Shown piece by piece: positions 1-7,445 of a stretch of 10,954 nucleotides of DNA (positions are counted from its first letter, which is position 1; each line of letters starts with the position of its first letter). The stretch is from positions 1 to 10,954 of the forward strand of contig CAJLYG010000096.1 of assembly GCA_905210845.1 (NCBI GenBank), given 5' to 3'. The translations under genes and the position numbers were made by a program. The stretch comes from an uncultured Prevotella sp. GTDB lineage: Bacteria > Bacteroidota > Bacteroidia > Bacteroidales > Bacteroidaceae. The notes beneath the pieces are model-generated. The model was not told the origin of the DNA. It made no database searches and saw only the letters and a list, made by a program, of their open reading frames with translations.

Positions 1-1923
1 GATGTTGACAAACAATCTTCCATCAAAGGCAAGGAAGGGCGTTTTTTGAAACAATATCTTATGGAATCCCTGTCCCTTCAAGTCTCATCTTCTGCTGGGC
101 AGGTCATCCGTCTCATCACGACAGGCACGAGGGCGGATGCGAAAATGGCTCCGATGAAGGCTGACCTGCAGGCATATACTCTTGATGTGACTCCTCGTCA
201 GGTCACGGTCGAGAGTGCTACTCCCATGGGTATCTTCTATGGGATGGTTACCTTGCGGCAGATGGTGGAGAATGGGAAGGTGAGAAGTTGTCATGTCTCC
301 GATCGTCCCCGCTTTACCTATCGTGGGCTGATGATTGATTGTTCCCGGCATTTCTGGCCGAAGGACTTTATCCTGAAGCAAATCGATGCGATGGCGTATT
401 TCAAGTTAGACCGCCTGCACCTGCACCTGACTGATGCGGGAGGGTGGAGGATGGAAATCAAGAAATACCCCAAGTTGACGGAAGAAACAGCCTATCGGAC
501 GCAAAGTGACTGGACGAAATGGTGGATAAAGAACGACCGCCATTATTGCCGTCAGGATGCCCCAGGGGCTTATGGCGGCTATTATACGCAAGCAGACCTG
601 AAAGAAATCGTGAAATATGCAGCCCAACGCCACGTCATCGTTATCCCTGAAATCGAGATGCCCGGTCATAGTGAAGAGGTGTGCTATGCCTATCCCGAGC
701 TGTCTTGTCTTAAGAAGCCCTATACGAGCGGCGATCTATGTGTGGGGAATGAGAAGACGTTTACCTTTCTGGAAGATGTCCTTCGGGAGGTGATGAAGGT
801 CTTCCCCTCTCGGTATATCCATATCGGGGGCGATGAGGCAAGTCGGAAGGCATGGGAGAGTTGTCCCCTTTGCCAGAAGCGGATGCAAGAAGAGGGACTG
901 AAGACTGTTGAGGAGTTGCAGAGCTATTTGACAGCTCGCATAGAGCGTTACCTGAATGCCCATGGGCGCCAGTTGTTAGGTTGGGATGAGATCTTAGAAG
1001 GACAGCTCGCCCCGAACGCCGCCGTCATGTCATGGCGGGGTGAAGAGGGAGGCATCCATGCCTCCAATCTGGGGCATCATGTCGTGATGTCACCGGGAAA
1101 ATATTGTTATCTCGACCATTACCAGGATGTGCCCTTCTCACAGCCCAAGGCTATCGGGGGATTCTTGCCCTTGGAGACTGTCTATGCTTACGATCCTGTC
1201 CCTGTGCGCTTCCAAGGGACGAAAGTGGAGCAGTATGTGGATGGAGTGCAAGGCAATCTCTGGACAGAATTCATTTCCACTCCTTCGCATGCGGAATACA
1301 TGTTATGGCCGCGCGCGATGGCGATTGCCGAGGTAGGATGGAGCACGCATAAGACAACTTATGCCCGTTTCCGGGAGCGAGCGTTGTTGGCAGGACGATG
1401 TCTGCAAGCCAAAGGATACCATCCCTTCGACTTGACCCAGGAAGTGGGAAACCGGAAAGAGTCGTTGACCCTCATAGATCATTTGGCACGTGGATGCAAG
1501 GTCATCTATCATGCACCGTATTCAAAGAGTTATGCGGCTGCTGGTGACGCAACCCTTACTGATGGCAAGCGAGGAGGCTGGACCTATGGCGATGGAGCCT
1601 GGCAAGGATTTATCGACAAAGGGCGCCTGGATGTGACCATTGACTTGGGTGCATCGAAGGATGTACACGAGATCTCGGCAGACATGATGCAATCGTCGGG
1701 CGCGGAAGTATTCCTGCCTGCCAAGGTCATCATCTCTGTGTCTGATGATGGCGAACATTTCCTGACCTTGTCGGACAAGGACTACCAAGTCACGAAAGAA
1801 CCAGACTTCTCCATCCGGAATTATGGATGGAAGGGAAGCACTCGTGGGCGTTATGTCCGCTTCCAAGCCTTGAACGGCAGTTTCGGCGGTTGGATTTTCA
1901 CCGATGAAATCGTCGTTCAATAA
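1..1923 (+). CDS. GH20 beta-N-acetylhexosaminidase with C-terminal discoidin-like domain (5' truncated)
   Basis: Exo-acting glycosidase predicted to release terminal beta-linked GlcNAc/GalNAc by substrate-assisted catalysis. The frame is open from base 1 with no stop, and the first residues already look like the GH20b N-terminal domain (roughly codons 1-90), so the true start and any signal peptide lie upstream. The TTG at 46 and ATG at 61 are internal. Counting codons from base 1, the catalytic barrel spans about 105-450: RGLMIDCSRHFWP (Arg about 108, sugar-binding), LHLHLTDAGGWR, IPEIEMPGHS, the family signature HIGGDE with the catalytic Asp-Glu pair encoded at 832-837, MSWRGEE, YLDHYQ with its conserved Tyr, and NLWTEF. 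The WESCPLCQKRM segment after the Asp-Glu pair is also usual for the family. Codons about 500-635 form a beta-rich F5/8-type (discoidin/CBM32-like) domain with DATLTDGKRGGW near its start and IDLGASKDVHEI. No key residue is missing. It is separated from the next gene by a hairpin and a promoter, so it is probably a different transcript of the same locus. GH20 is very secure; substrate linkage is not determined. Confidence 0.95.
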   Translation, partial: DVDKQSSIKGKEGRFLKQYLMESLSLQVSSSAGQVIRLITTGTRADAKMAPMKADLQAYTLDVTPRQVTVESATPMGIFYGMVTLRQMVENGKVRSCHVSDRPRFTYRGLMIDCSRHFWPKDFILKQIDAMAYFKLDRLHLHLTDAGGWRMEIKKYPKLTEETAYRTQSDWTKWWIKNDRHYCRQDAPGAYGGYYTQADLKEIVKYAAQRHVIVIPEIEMPGHSEEVCYAYPELSCLKKPYTSGDLCVGNEKTFTFLEDVLREVMKVFPSRYIHIGGDEASRKAWESCPLCQKRMQEEGLKTVEELQSYLTARIERYLNAHGRQLLGWDEILEGQLAPNAAVMSWRGEEGGIHASNLGHHVVMSPGKYCYLDHYQDVPFSQPKAIGGFLPLETVYAYDPVPVRFQGTKVEQYVDGVQGNLWTEFISTPSHAEYMLWPRAMAIAEVGWSTHKTTYARFRERALLAGRCLQAKGYHPFDLTQEVGNRKESLTLIDHLARGCKVIYHAPYSKSYAAAGDATLTDGKRGGWTYGDGAWQGFIDKGRLDVTIDLGASKDVHEISADMMQSSGAEVFLPAKVIISVSDDGEHFLTLSDKDYQVTKEPDFSIRNYGWKGSTRGRYVRFQALNGSFGGWIFTDEIVVQ

Positions 1924-1924
1924 C

Positions 1925-1979
1925 GAGGGAATACCTGTTTGTGGGACGCAAAAGACCGTCCTGCAAACAGGATATCCTC
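1925..1979 (+). terminator. Long hairpin just after the GH20 stop, possible terminator
   Basis: CCTGTTTG (1934-1941) pairs with CAAACAGG (1964-1971). Two G.U pairs follow, then GGACG (1944-1948) pairs with CGTCC (1957-1961) around an 8-nt loop, giving 15 continuous pairs. The base can extend through ATA/TAT and GAGG (1925-1928) with CCTC (1976-1979), with small bulges. It begins 2 nt after the stop codon. There is no T-run after it (ATATCCTC, then TATAAAATAAG), so it is not a textbook intrinsic terminator. It may instead stabilise the 3' end of the transcript. Confidence 0.55.
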
Positions 1980-2033
1980 TATAAAATAAGATGGATTAAA
2001 GTTCTCTATTTCCTCTTTCATTATATTCTATTA

Positions 2034-2126
2034 CTTAAAATTTATTAATTTTTGGCTAATTTTTAGCAATGAATTGCAAAGCAAAGAAAAGATTTTTTAT
2101 ATTTGCAGCGACAATTATCGATACAC
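2034..2126 (+). repeat. Duplicated promoter region, copy 1 (partner 7365-7445)
   Basis: This A/T-rich block opens with CTTAAAATTTATTAATTTTT and ends in GATACAC. It matches 7365-7445, which opens with CTTAAAGTTTATTAATTTTT. The spacing between the two ends differs by about 12 nt, and the best-kept parts are the two ends. After the -7 element, 17 of 21 bases match (2106-2126 against 7425-7445). The duplication is directly visible; shared regulation is inferred. Confidence 0.7.
2074..2105 (+). promoter_or_regulatory. Bacteroidota-type promoter of the first susC-susD unit
   Basis: A perfect TAnnTTTG -7 element (TATATTTG, 2098-2105) lies 21 nt after a TTG (2074-2076), which fits the -33 element recognised by the primary sigma factor of this phylum. 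Transcription would start near 2110-2114. The corresponding promoter before the second SusC has the same form with a 19-nt spacer, and the sequence just downstream is conserved between them. This supports the assignment over a chance A/T-rich match. Confidence 0.75.
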
Positions 2127-2309
2127 CTATATTAAAACGAAACTAAATAAGGAGATGCAGAGAACCTAAACCGTTGGTAGACTATTAACCAATACCTGCA
2201 TTCTTATAGGATTTATTCCATTTCTTTTTCTTGGGTGTTTTGGTAAGAGGAAAAGATAAAAGAGTGAATATATATATTAACAATTATCAATCCTTAAATG
2301 TAAAGTACA
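2106..2309 (+). promoter_or_regulatory. Long 5' leader of the first susC, with possible stem-loops
   Basis: About 200 nt separate the predicted transcription start from the SusC ATG, with no credible gene inside. One candidate structure has ATGCAG (2155-2160) pairing with CTGCAT (2196-2201), enclosing TTGGT (2174-2178) paired with ACCAA (2188-2192). A second, weaker one pairs the pyrimidine tract TTTCTTTTTCTT (2221-2232) with AAGAGGAAAAGA (2245-2256) using several G.U pairs and one mismatch. The first 20 nt and last 30 nt resemble the leader of the second SusC, while the middle does not. No known riboswitch is recognised. A role in post-transcriptional control is speculative. Confidence 0.4.
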
Positions 2310-2332
2310 ATGAGCAAAAGAAAAAATGCTTT
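2277..2332 (+). repeat. Duplicated start-codon region, copy 1 (partner 7598-7653)
   Basis: This segment runs from TTAACAATTAT to the first seven codons of the first SusC. It matches 7598-7653 at about 50 of 56 positions without gaps, including the unbroken 16-nt block GTAAAGTACAATGAGC around the start codon. The match fades in the signal-peptide codons, so DNA around the start is better kept than the neighbouring coding DNA. This points to a duplicated transcription unit with constraint on, or more recent exchange of, the start region. Confidence 0.75.
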
Positions 2333-5300
2333 TACGCTCTCATTGAGAGTGTGTATGACGGCGTTGCTGATGTTCTTGTGTAGTGCTATCTACGCACAGA
2401 ATGTCACCGTTAAGGGTTCAGTAACTGATAAAACCGGTGAACCGGTGATCGGTGCCACGGTAAAAACGGCTGGATCAAAGACAGGCGTCATCACGAATGT
2501 AGACGGCGAGTATGTGATTTCTTGCCCAAGTAATGCAATCTTGGAGTTCAATTACATCGGCTATCAGACCCAGAAAATCAATGTAGCTGGCAAGACGAAG
2601 ATCGACGTGGTGCTTCAGGAAGAGTCTACGAACTTGAATGAAGTGGTCGTCACGGCCTTGGGTATCAAGAAGGATGCCCGGAAGGTTGGCTACGCAGTCA
2701 GTTCCATTGCTTCTGATGAGTTGACCAAGACAGCATCTCCTTCCTTGGGTACGGCTCTCTATGGTAAGGCTGCCGGCGTGACGATCAAGACGGCTCCTGG
2801 TGGCGCAGCCGGTGCTATCTCCATTAACGTGCGTGGATTGTCTTCTATCACGGGTTCCAACCAGCCTTTGATTGTTTTGGATGGTGTGCCTATCCATAAT
2901 GGTGAGGCCAACAACTCTGGTTATTGGACAGATCAGCGCGTGAACTCAAATGGTCTCGCCGACATCAACCCGGAGGATATTGAGAACATTTCCATCCTGA
3001 AAGGTGCAGCCGCTACTGCACAGTACGGTTCTGAAGGTGCCAATGGCGTTGTCATGATTACGACCAAGACGGGTAAGAACAAGAAAGGCTTAGGCGTTGA
3101 CTTCAATGCTAGCTGGACGGGAAACTTCGTCGCTTACATGCCTGAATACCAGACTGAGTACGGTCCTGGTCCGGCTCCACAGAGCCGTACGACGACCGAT
3201 GCGTATGGCTGGTACAGTTATAAGGACAGGAACGGCGTCTCTCAGAAGGCTCCTTTGTATGGGACAACCTACTTCGGACCGAAATATGACGGCAGCCAAG
3301 TGTACTATTACGATGGAACGATGCGCTCTTATAATGCGATCAGCAGTAATCCTTGGAATGATGTGTTCCGTACTGGCTTCGACCAGCAGTATAACATTGC
3401 CTTGACAGATGCTGGTGAGAAGGGTAATTTCAGGTTCTCTTATACTTATTATAATAGTATCCCGAACCAATACAACTCAGATTTCGACAAGCATAACTTC
3501 AATTTGACAGGTAGCTATAACCTGTTGAAGAACTTAAAGCTTGATGTATCAGCCAACTATATGGCAGAGCATGTCAAGAACCGTCCTTACCGTATGTACC
3601 GTTTGCTTTGTAACTTTGCCGGTATGTTCGGTGCTTTCGATGATGTCAAGTACATTCGCCAGCATACGATGACGAGTGCAGGCTATCGTAACCGTGTCTA
3701 TACGGATTCCCAGATCGACAATCCTGATGAGGGTTTTGCCATGGACTTCGGTAGCCGCTCGGGTTTGATCGATGAATATTTCTGGAATATCTTTGGCAAA
3801 GAGCAGTTGGAATCCAACAATCGTTTGATCGCCAAGGTGGCTCCATCTTGGGAGATTATCCCGGGCCTGACCTTGAAGGCCAGTGTCGCTGAGGACTTGA
3901 CGACCAATAAGATCGAGAACAAGAACCATACGGAGACAGCCAATGCCTTGATTACCAACGGTAGTTATACTGGTAGCTACACCTTGCAAAACAAGCGCTA
4001 CCAGATCGTGTATGGCGACGTGATGTTGATGTACGACAAGATGCTTACCGACAAGTTGAACTTGGACGCATACGTAGGTTGGTCCGGTCGTCGGGAGAAA
4101 CAATACAACCTGAGTTCATGGACTGTCAATGGCCTTTCTGTTGAAAACTGGTTCAACTTGGCTGCCAGCACAAAGGCTCCTCAGACCAGTGAGGCTGAGC
4201 TTCAGATGTTAAAGACTGCATATTTCGGCGACCTTTCTCTGTCCTGGGACAACTGGGCATACTTGGAAGGAACGATCCGTAATGAGAAGATCTCTACCTT
4301 GTACAAGGACAACAACTCCTATTGGTATCCTTCTGTCAGCGGCAGTATCGTTATTTCTGAATTGCTGAAGGACAAGAAACCGTCATGGATGGACTTTGCC
4401 AAGGTGCGTGCATCCTATGGTATCGTAGGTTTGGCTCCAGCTATCTATGAGGCTACCTTGGCCTTCAATCAGTCAACAGCATCCGGCTATGTTTACAATA
4501 TCCAGCCGACAACGGTGGGTAACAACAAGATCAAGCCGGAGAAGACTTATGAATGGGAGTTTGGTTTGGAAGGTAAGTTCCTGAAGAACCGCTTGGGCTT
4601 CGACCTCGCTTACTATACCAAGGATGTCAAGGACCAGATCCTGAGCACGACCATGGCAGCCTCTACTGGTGCCACGGCTATCCTGATGAATATCGGTCAG
4701 TTTAGAAACAAGGGTGTTGAGTTCTCTATGTATGGCACTCCATTGGAGACCAAGGACTTCCGTCTTGACCTGAGAGGCAATATCTCATGGAACTGGAACC
4801 GCGTGATCAAATTGGCTGAGGGCGTGGATCGCCTCCAGCACCAGAAGTGGGACAATGGTGCCGCTTACCTCTATTCTACGGTTGGTAGCTCTATCGGTGA
4901 CTTCTATGCATACGCACCGCAGACTGACAAGAACGGCAATCCTATCGTTGACTCTTCAACAGGATGGTATAAGTTGACTTCCGAGCCCGTGAAGGTCGGC
5001 AATGCCATGCCGAAGTGGACGGGTGGCGCTGGCATGACCGTTACCTATAAGAACGTTTACTTAGATGTATCTCTTGACTTCCGTCATGGTGGCATGATCT
5101 TCAATATCCCTTACGAGTATATGATGGGTCGTGGTGCCATCAAGGAAAGCATGAAATATCGTGATGCAGCTCATGGTGGTCAGACCTATTACATTGACAG
5201 CAGCGTGGGCAATGGCATTGTTCCGGCTTCTTCTGCTCCTGCAGGCAAGGTGCTGTACGACGATGGTATGATCCTGCCGGGCGTGAAGGAAGATGGTACC

Positions 5301-5642
5301 AAGAATGATATCATGATCTCTGCTGACCGCTGGTACAACTGGTCTTACAACTGGGGTACGGATGCTCCTACCTATTATTCTCACTCTATGTTCAACAACA
5401 GCTACGTAAAAGTACGTGAGATCGTCTTAGGTTATAACTTCCCGAAGTTTATTACAGAGAAGTTTGCTTGCCAGAAGCTGCAGGTTTCCGTTTTTGCCCG
5501 CAACCCGTTCTATATCTACAAGAATCTGCCGATCTTCGATGCTGAGGCTACGGATGCAACTAGCTGGACAGAACAGAGCTATATCGGTGGTTCCACAGCT
5601 ACGACCCGCTCTTTCGGTATTTCCTTGCGCGCAAGTTTCTAA
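2310..5642 (+). CDS. SusC/RagA-family TonB-dependent outer-membrane transporter (complete, 1110 aa)
   Basis: Outer-membrane beta-barrel predicted to import an oligosaccharide with energy from TonB-ExbBD, together with the SusD lipoprotein encoded next. Residues 1-29 are a signal peptide (basic MSKRKN start, hydrophobic core, ending ...AIYA before Gln30). Residues 31-105 are the carboxypeptidase-regulatory-like domain (VTVKGSVTDKTGEPVIGATV, then NVDGEYVI and YIGYQTQKI). NEVVVTALG at about 110-118 is the usual TonB-box-like segment. The plug follows, with GKAAGVTI, NVRGLSSI, PLIVLDGVPI and LKGAAATAQYGSEGANGVVMITTKTG up to about residue 255; the rest is barrel and ends in an aromatic residue (…LRASF), as outer-membrane barrels do. 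Length fits the family. There is no STN domain before the regulatory-like domain, so direct anti-sigma signalling is not expected. The ATG at 2310 is chosen because it gives a full signal peptide and is the conserved ATG of the duplicated region. The substrate cannot be read from the sequence. Confidence 0.96.
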   Translation: MSKRKNAFTLSLRVCMTALLMFLCSAIYAQNVTVKGSVTDKTGEPVIGATVKTAGSKTGVITNVDGEYVISCPSNAILEFNYIGYQTQKINVAGKTKIDVVLQEESTNLNEVVVTALGIKKDARKVGYAVSSIASDELTKTASPSLGTALYGKAAGVTIKTAPGGAAGAISINVRGLSSITGSNQPLIVLDGVPIHNGEANNSGYWTDQRVNSNGLADINPEDIENISILKGAAATAQYGSEGANGVVMITTKTGKNKKGLGVDFNASWTGNFVAYMPEYQTEYGPGPAPQSRTTTDAYGWYSYKDRNGVSQKAPLYGTTYFGPKYDGSQVYYYDGTMRSYNAISSNPWNDVFRTGFDQQYNIALTDAGEKGNFRFSYTYYNSIPNQYNSDFDKHNFNLTGSYNLLKNLKLDVSANYMAEHVKNRPYRMYRLLCNFAGMFGAFDDVKYIRQHTMTSAGYRNRVYTDSQIDNPDEGFAMDFGSRSGLIDEYFWNIFGKEQLESNNRLIAKVAPSWEIIPGLTLKASVAEDLTTNKIENKNHTETANALITNGSYTGSYTLQNKRYQIVYGDVMLMYDKMLTDKLNLDAYVGWSGRREKQYNLSSWTVNGLSVENWFNLAASTKAPQTSEAELQMLKTAYFGDLSLSWDNWAYLEGTIRNEKISTLYKDNNSYWYPSVSGSIVISELLKDKKPSWMDFAKVRASYGIVGLAPAIYEATLAFNQSTASGYVYNIQPTTVGNNKIKPEKTYEWEFGLEGKFLKNRLGFDLAYYTKDVKDQILSTTMAASTGATAILMNIGQFRNKGVEFSMYGTPLETKDFRLDLRGNISWNWNRVIKLAEGVDRLQHQKWDNGAAYLYSTVGSSIGDFYAYAPQTDKNGNPIVDSSTGWYKLTSEPVKVGNAMPKWTGGAGMTVTYKNVYLDVSLDFRHGGMIFNIPYEYMMGRGAIKESMKYRDAAHGGQTYYIDSSVGNGIVPASSAPAGKVLYDDGMILPGVKEDGTKNDIMISADRWYNWSYNWGTDAPTYYSHSMFNNSYVKVREIVLGYNFPKFITEKFACQKLQVSVFARNPFYIYKNLPIFDAEATDATSWTEQSYIGGSTATTRSFGISLRASF

Positions 5643-5680
5643 ATGGTTAGAGTCAAATCTTTAAAATGAAATCGAAATGA
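5643..5680 (+). other. susC-susD spacer with chained mini-ORFs (possible translational coupling)
   Basis: The TAA of susC (5640-5642) is followed at once by ATG (5643). That ATG opens an eight-codon ORF (MVRVKSLK) ending in TGA at 5667-5669. The TGA overlaps an ATG at 5666 (ATGA), which opens a four-codon ORF (MKSK) ending in TGA at 5678-5680. This TGA in turn overlaps the susD ATG at 5677 (again ATGA). The chain is read directly from the sequence. Whether ribosomes use it is unknown; a purine-rich 34-nt spacer could produce such overlaps by chance. The peptides themselves are not expected to be functional. Confidence 0.35.
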
Positions 5681-7281
5681 AAATCAATAAATTATATGCT
5701 TTCCTACTGGGCTTCGTTGCGATGTCTACGTTCACCGCATGTTCGGACAGCGATTACACCGCACTCTACAATGACCCGAGCAAGACCACGACGGTTACGT
5801 GCCCGAAATTGTTCACGGGTGTCGTTTATTCAGGCAGGAGCTATACCTACAATGCTTACTGGCGTATGTATACATGGGACAACATTTTCGCTAAATATGC
5901 ACAGACGGTAGGATACAAGAACAATTCAGGTAGCGTGTACTACTATAATGAGGGCTACACTGCCGATCGTTGGAATAACTTCTATAATGTCCTGGCACAG
6001 TTCCGACAGCTCCAGAATCAATATGACAACGAGAGTGCGAAAGACCAGGCAAACGATAAGTTGTTCGTCGATCTTTCAGAAGTGTTCGTCATCGACCATC
6101 TTTCCCAGATGGTGGATCTCTTTGGTGACATTCCTTACAGCGCAGCCGGTTACTTAGGTATCACGGGTGACGTTGCCGGTTCCCGTCCTGCTTACGATGA
6201 TGACGTGGAATTATACAAGAACATGCTCTCCCGCTTAGGCGAACTCTATACGGAGATCTCTTCCTTGGGCAGCAATATGAGTGCGATCACCAAGTCGGGC
6301 ATGTCCCAGCAGGACTTCCTCTGTGGAGGGGACGTGAATAAATGGTTGGCATACGCCAACTCTCTCCGTCTCCGCTTGGCTGTCCACGTGGCTGCACAGG
6401 GTGACTTGGTATCCACCGCGAAGGTTGCCATCCAGGAATGCTTAGGCAGAGAGCTGATTACCTCTGACTCGAATAACATCGAAGTCTATCCAGATGATGA
6501 CAAGGCTTGGGTGAATTCTGATGACTTTGGTACCTCCTTCAAGGATATCAACAACGTCGCTTCTCAGCCTATGATCGATGCTATGACAAGGGTATCAGGT
6601 GAGAACGACCCCAGGTTGGCTGTCCTTTACACGCCGAACGCAGAGGGCAAGTACATTGGTACCAATCGTTCGGAGACCAATGCTTTCCAAACACAGCATG
6701 GAAGTTCTTACAATGGCTTCGGTGATGGAACTTGGGGCGATAGGTATTATGCATCCCTCGACTCCGTAACCTTTGCAGGCAATATTAAGTTTATCAGTCC
6801 GGTGATCACCGCAGCTGAGGTTAACTTCCTGAAAGCAGAGTGCTATCAGCAGGGTTATGCTTCTGGCAATGCCGAGGCAGCCTTCGTGGCAGGCATGATT
6901 GAGTCGACCAAGTTCTACTATCGCCTGAACAATGTCAGCACGGATAGCCACGGATATCGTGGCACTTATCCCGGGGATGATGCTGTTACGGAATATGCAG
7001 AGAAGCTTTGGGCGACCTATACTAATAAGTTGGAAGCCATCATGACGGCAAAATGGACTCACTTCGGTGTCATCCAGCCTACCCAGGCATGGACGGATAT
7101 CCGCCGTACCGGTTATCCTGCCCTGACCTATCCTGAGGATGAGCAGGCACAGAGTGTGAAGACCTTGCCTAACCGCATTAAGTATCCAAGCACAGAAGCA
7201 GCCAACAATGCCGCTAACTACAAGGCAGCTTGTGCTGTACAAGCAGATGGACTCTCTACCAAACTATTCTGGGCGAAGTAA
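5677..7281 (+). CDS. SusD/RagB-family surface glycan-binding lipoprotein, SusD-like_2 type (534 aa)
   Basis: Surface lipoprotein predicted to bind the glycan and close as a lid over the SusC barrel encoded just upstream. Residues 1-21 are a lipoprotein signal (MKINK, hydrophobic core, FTAC) with the lipidated Cys at 22. The residues after it, SDSD, are Ser/Asp-rich, as expected of Bacteroidota lipoproteins sent to the cell surface. The helical (TPR-like) SusD fold is marked by RWNNFYNVLAQFRQL (about 98-112), DLFGDIPYSAA (147-157), KWLAYANSLRLRLA (222-235), ITAAEVNFLKAECYQQGY (377-394), IMTAKWTHFG (455-464), AWTDIRRTGYPAL (471-483) and NRIKYPSTE (499-507). This set resembles the SusD-like_2 group more than classical starch SusD. 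Length is normal. It sits 34 nt after susC, with a strong terminator 24 nt downstream, so the two genes form one operon. Family is secure; the subfamily and ligand are less so. Confidence 0.95.
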   Translation: MKINKLYAFLLGFVAMSTFTACSDSDYTALYNDPSKTTTVTCPKLFTGVVYSGRSYTYNAYWRMYTWDNIFAKYAQTVGYKNNSGSVYYYNEGYTADRWNNFYNVLAQFRQLQNQYDNESAKDQANDKLFVDLSEVFVIDHLSQMVDLFGDIPYSAAGYLGITGDVAGSRPAYDDDVELYKNMLSRLGELYTEISSLGSNMSAITKSGMSQQDFLCGGDVNKWLAYANSLRLRLAVHVAAQGDLVSTAKVAIQECLGRELITSDSNNIEVYPDDDKAWVNSDDFGTSFKDINNVASQPMIDAMTRVSGENDPRLAVLYTPNAEGKYIGTNRSETNAFQTQHGSSYNGFGDGTWGDRYYASLDSVTFAGNIKFISPVITAAEVNFLKAECYQQGYASGNAEAAFVAGMIESTKFYYRLNNVSTDSHGYRGTYPGDDAVTEYAEKLWATYTNKLEAIMTAKWTHFGVIQPTQAWTDIRRTGYPALTYPEDEQAQSVKTLPNRIKYPSTEAANNAANYKAACAVQADGLSTKLFWAK

Positions 7282-7305
7282 ACTGGCTCCGAATCTTCTA
7301 TGAAC

Positions 7306-7350
7306 AAGGCGCATCGCATGCTATTTGCGGTGCGCCTTCCTCATTTTTTT
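7306..7350 (+). terminator. Intrinsic terminator ending the susC-susD operon
   Basis: AAGGCGCATCGCA (7306-7318) pairs with TGCGGTGCGCCTT (7326-7338). This is a 13-pair GC-rich stem with one G.U pair and a 7-nt loop. CCTCA follows, then a run of seven T (7344-7350). It starts 24 nt after the susD stop. This is a classical rho-independent terminator, and it makes the downstream SusC depend on its own promoter. Confidence 0.9.
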
Positions 7351-7364
7351 ATTAGGATCCTTTG

Positions 7365-7445
7365 CTTAAAGTTTATTAATTTTTTAATATTTTATTGCAT
7401 TCTGTGAAAAAATGATTAAATTTGCACCAACGATTATAGATACAC
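7365..7445 (+). repeat. Duplicated promoter region, copy 2 (partner 2034-2126)
   Basis: Direct-repeat partner of the block before the first susC, from CTTAAAGTTTATTAATTTTT to GATACAC, with the -7 element and the 21 nt after it well conserved. It is about 12 nt shorter than copy 1, the length change falling between the A/T block and the -7 element. Confidence 0.7.
7395..7424 (+). promoter_or_regulatory. Bacteroidota-type promoter of the second SusC unit
   Basis: A perfect TAnnTTTG element (TAAATTTG, 7417-7424) lies 19 nt after a TTG (7395-7397). Transcription is expected to start near 7430. It lies about 45 nt past the T-run of the preceding terminator, and the sequence after it (CACCAACGATTATAGATACAC) matches the first promoter at 17 of 21 bases. 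Together these make it a likely real promoter. Confidence 0.75.

Noticed and set aside
1522..1920. 132-codon open frame on the minus strand at the end of the GH20 gene
   Set aside because: It overlaps the discoidin-like domain, which is clearly coding on the + strand.
2155..2169. Four-codon ORF in the first leader directly after AAGGAG
   Set aside because: The purine motif touches the ATG, leaving no spacing for ribosome binding, and the same bases form part of a likelier stem.
2034..2309. Invertible (phase-variable) promoter
   Set aside because: Bacteroidales phase-variable promoters are flanked by inverted repeats; here the repeated blocks are in direct orientation and I found no convincing inverted pair around either promoter.
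3549..4103. 184-codon open frame on the minus strand inside the first susC
   Set aside because: Shadow of the SusC barrel; the composition is unlike a natural protein and there is no supporting context.
6595..7242. 215-codon open frame on the minus strand opposite susD
   Set aside because: It lies wholly inside a well-supported SusD coding region, has no recognisable domain or upstream promoter, and such antisense frames are common opposite codon-biased genes.
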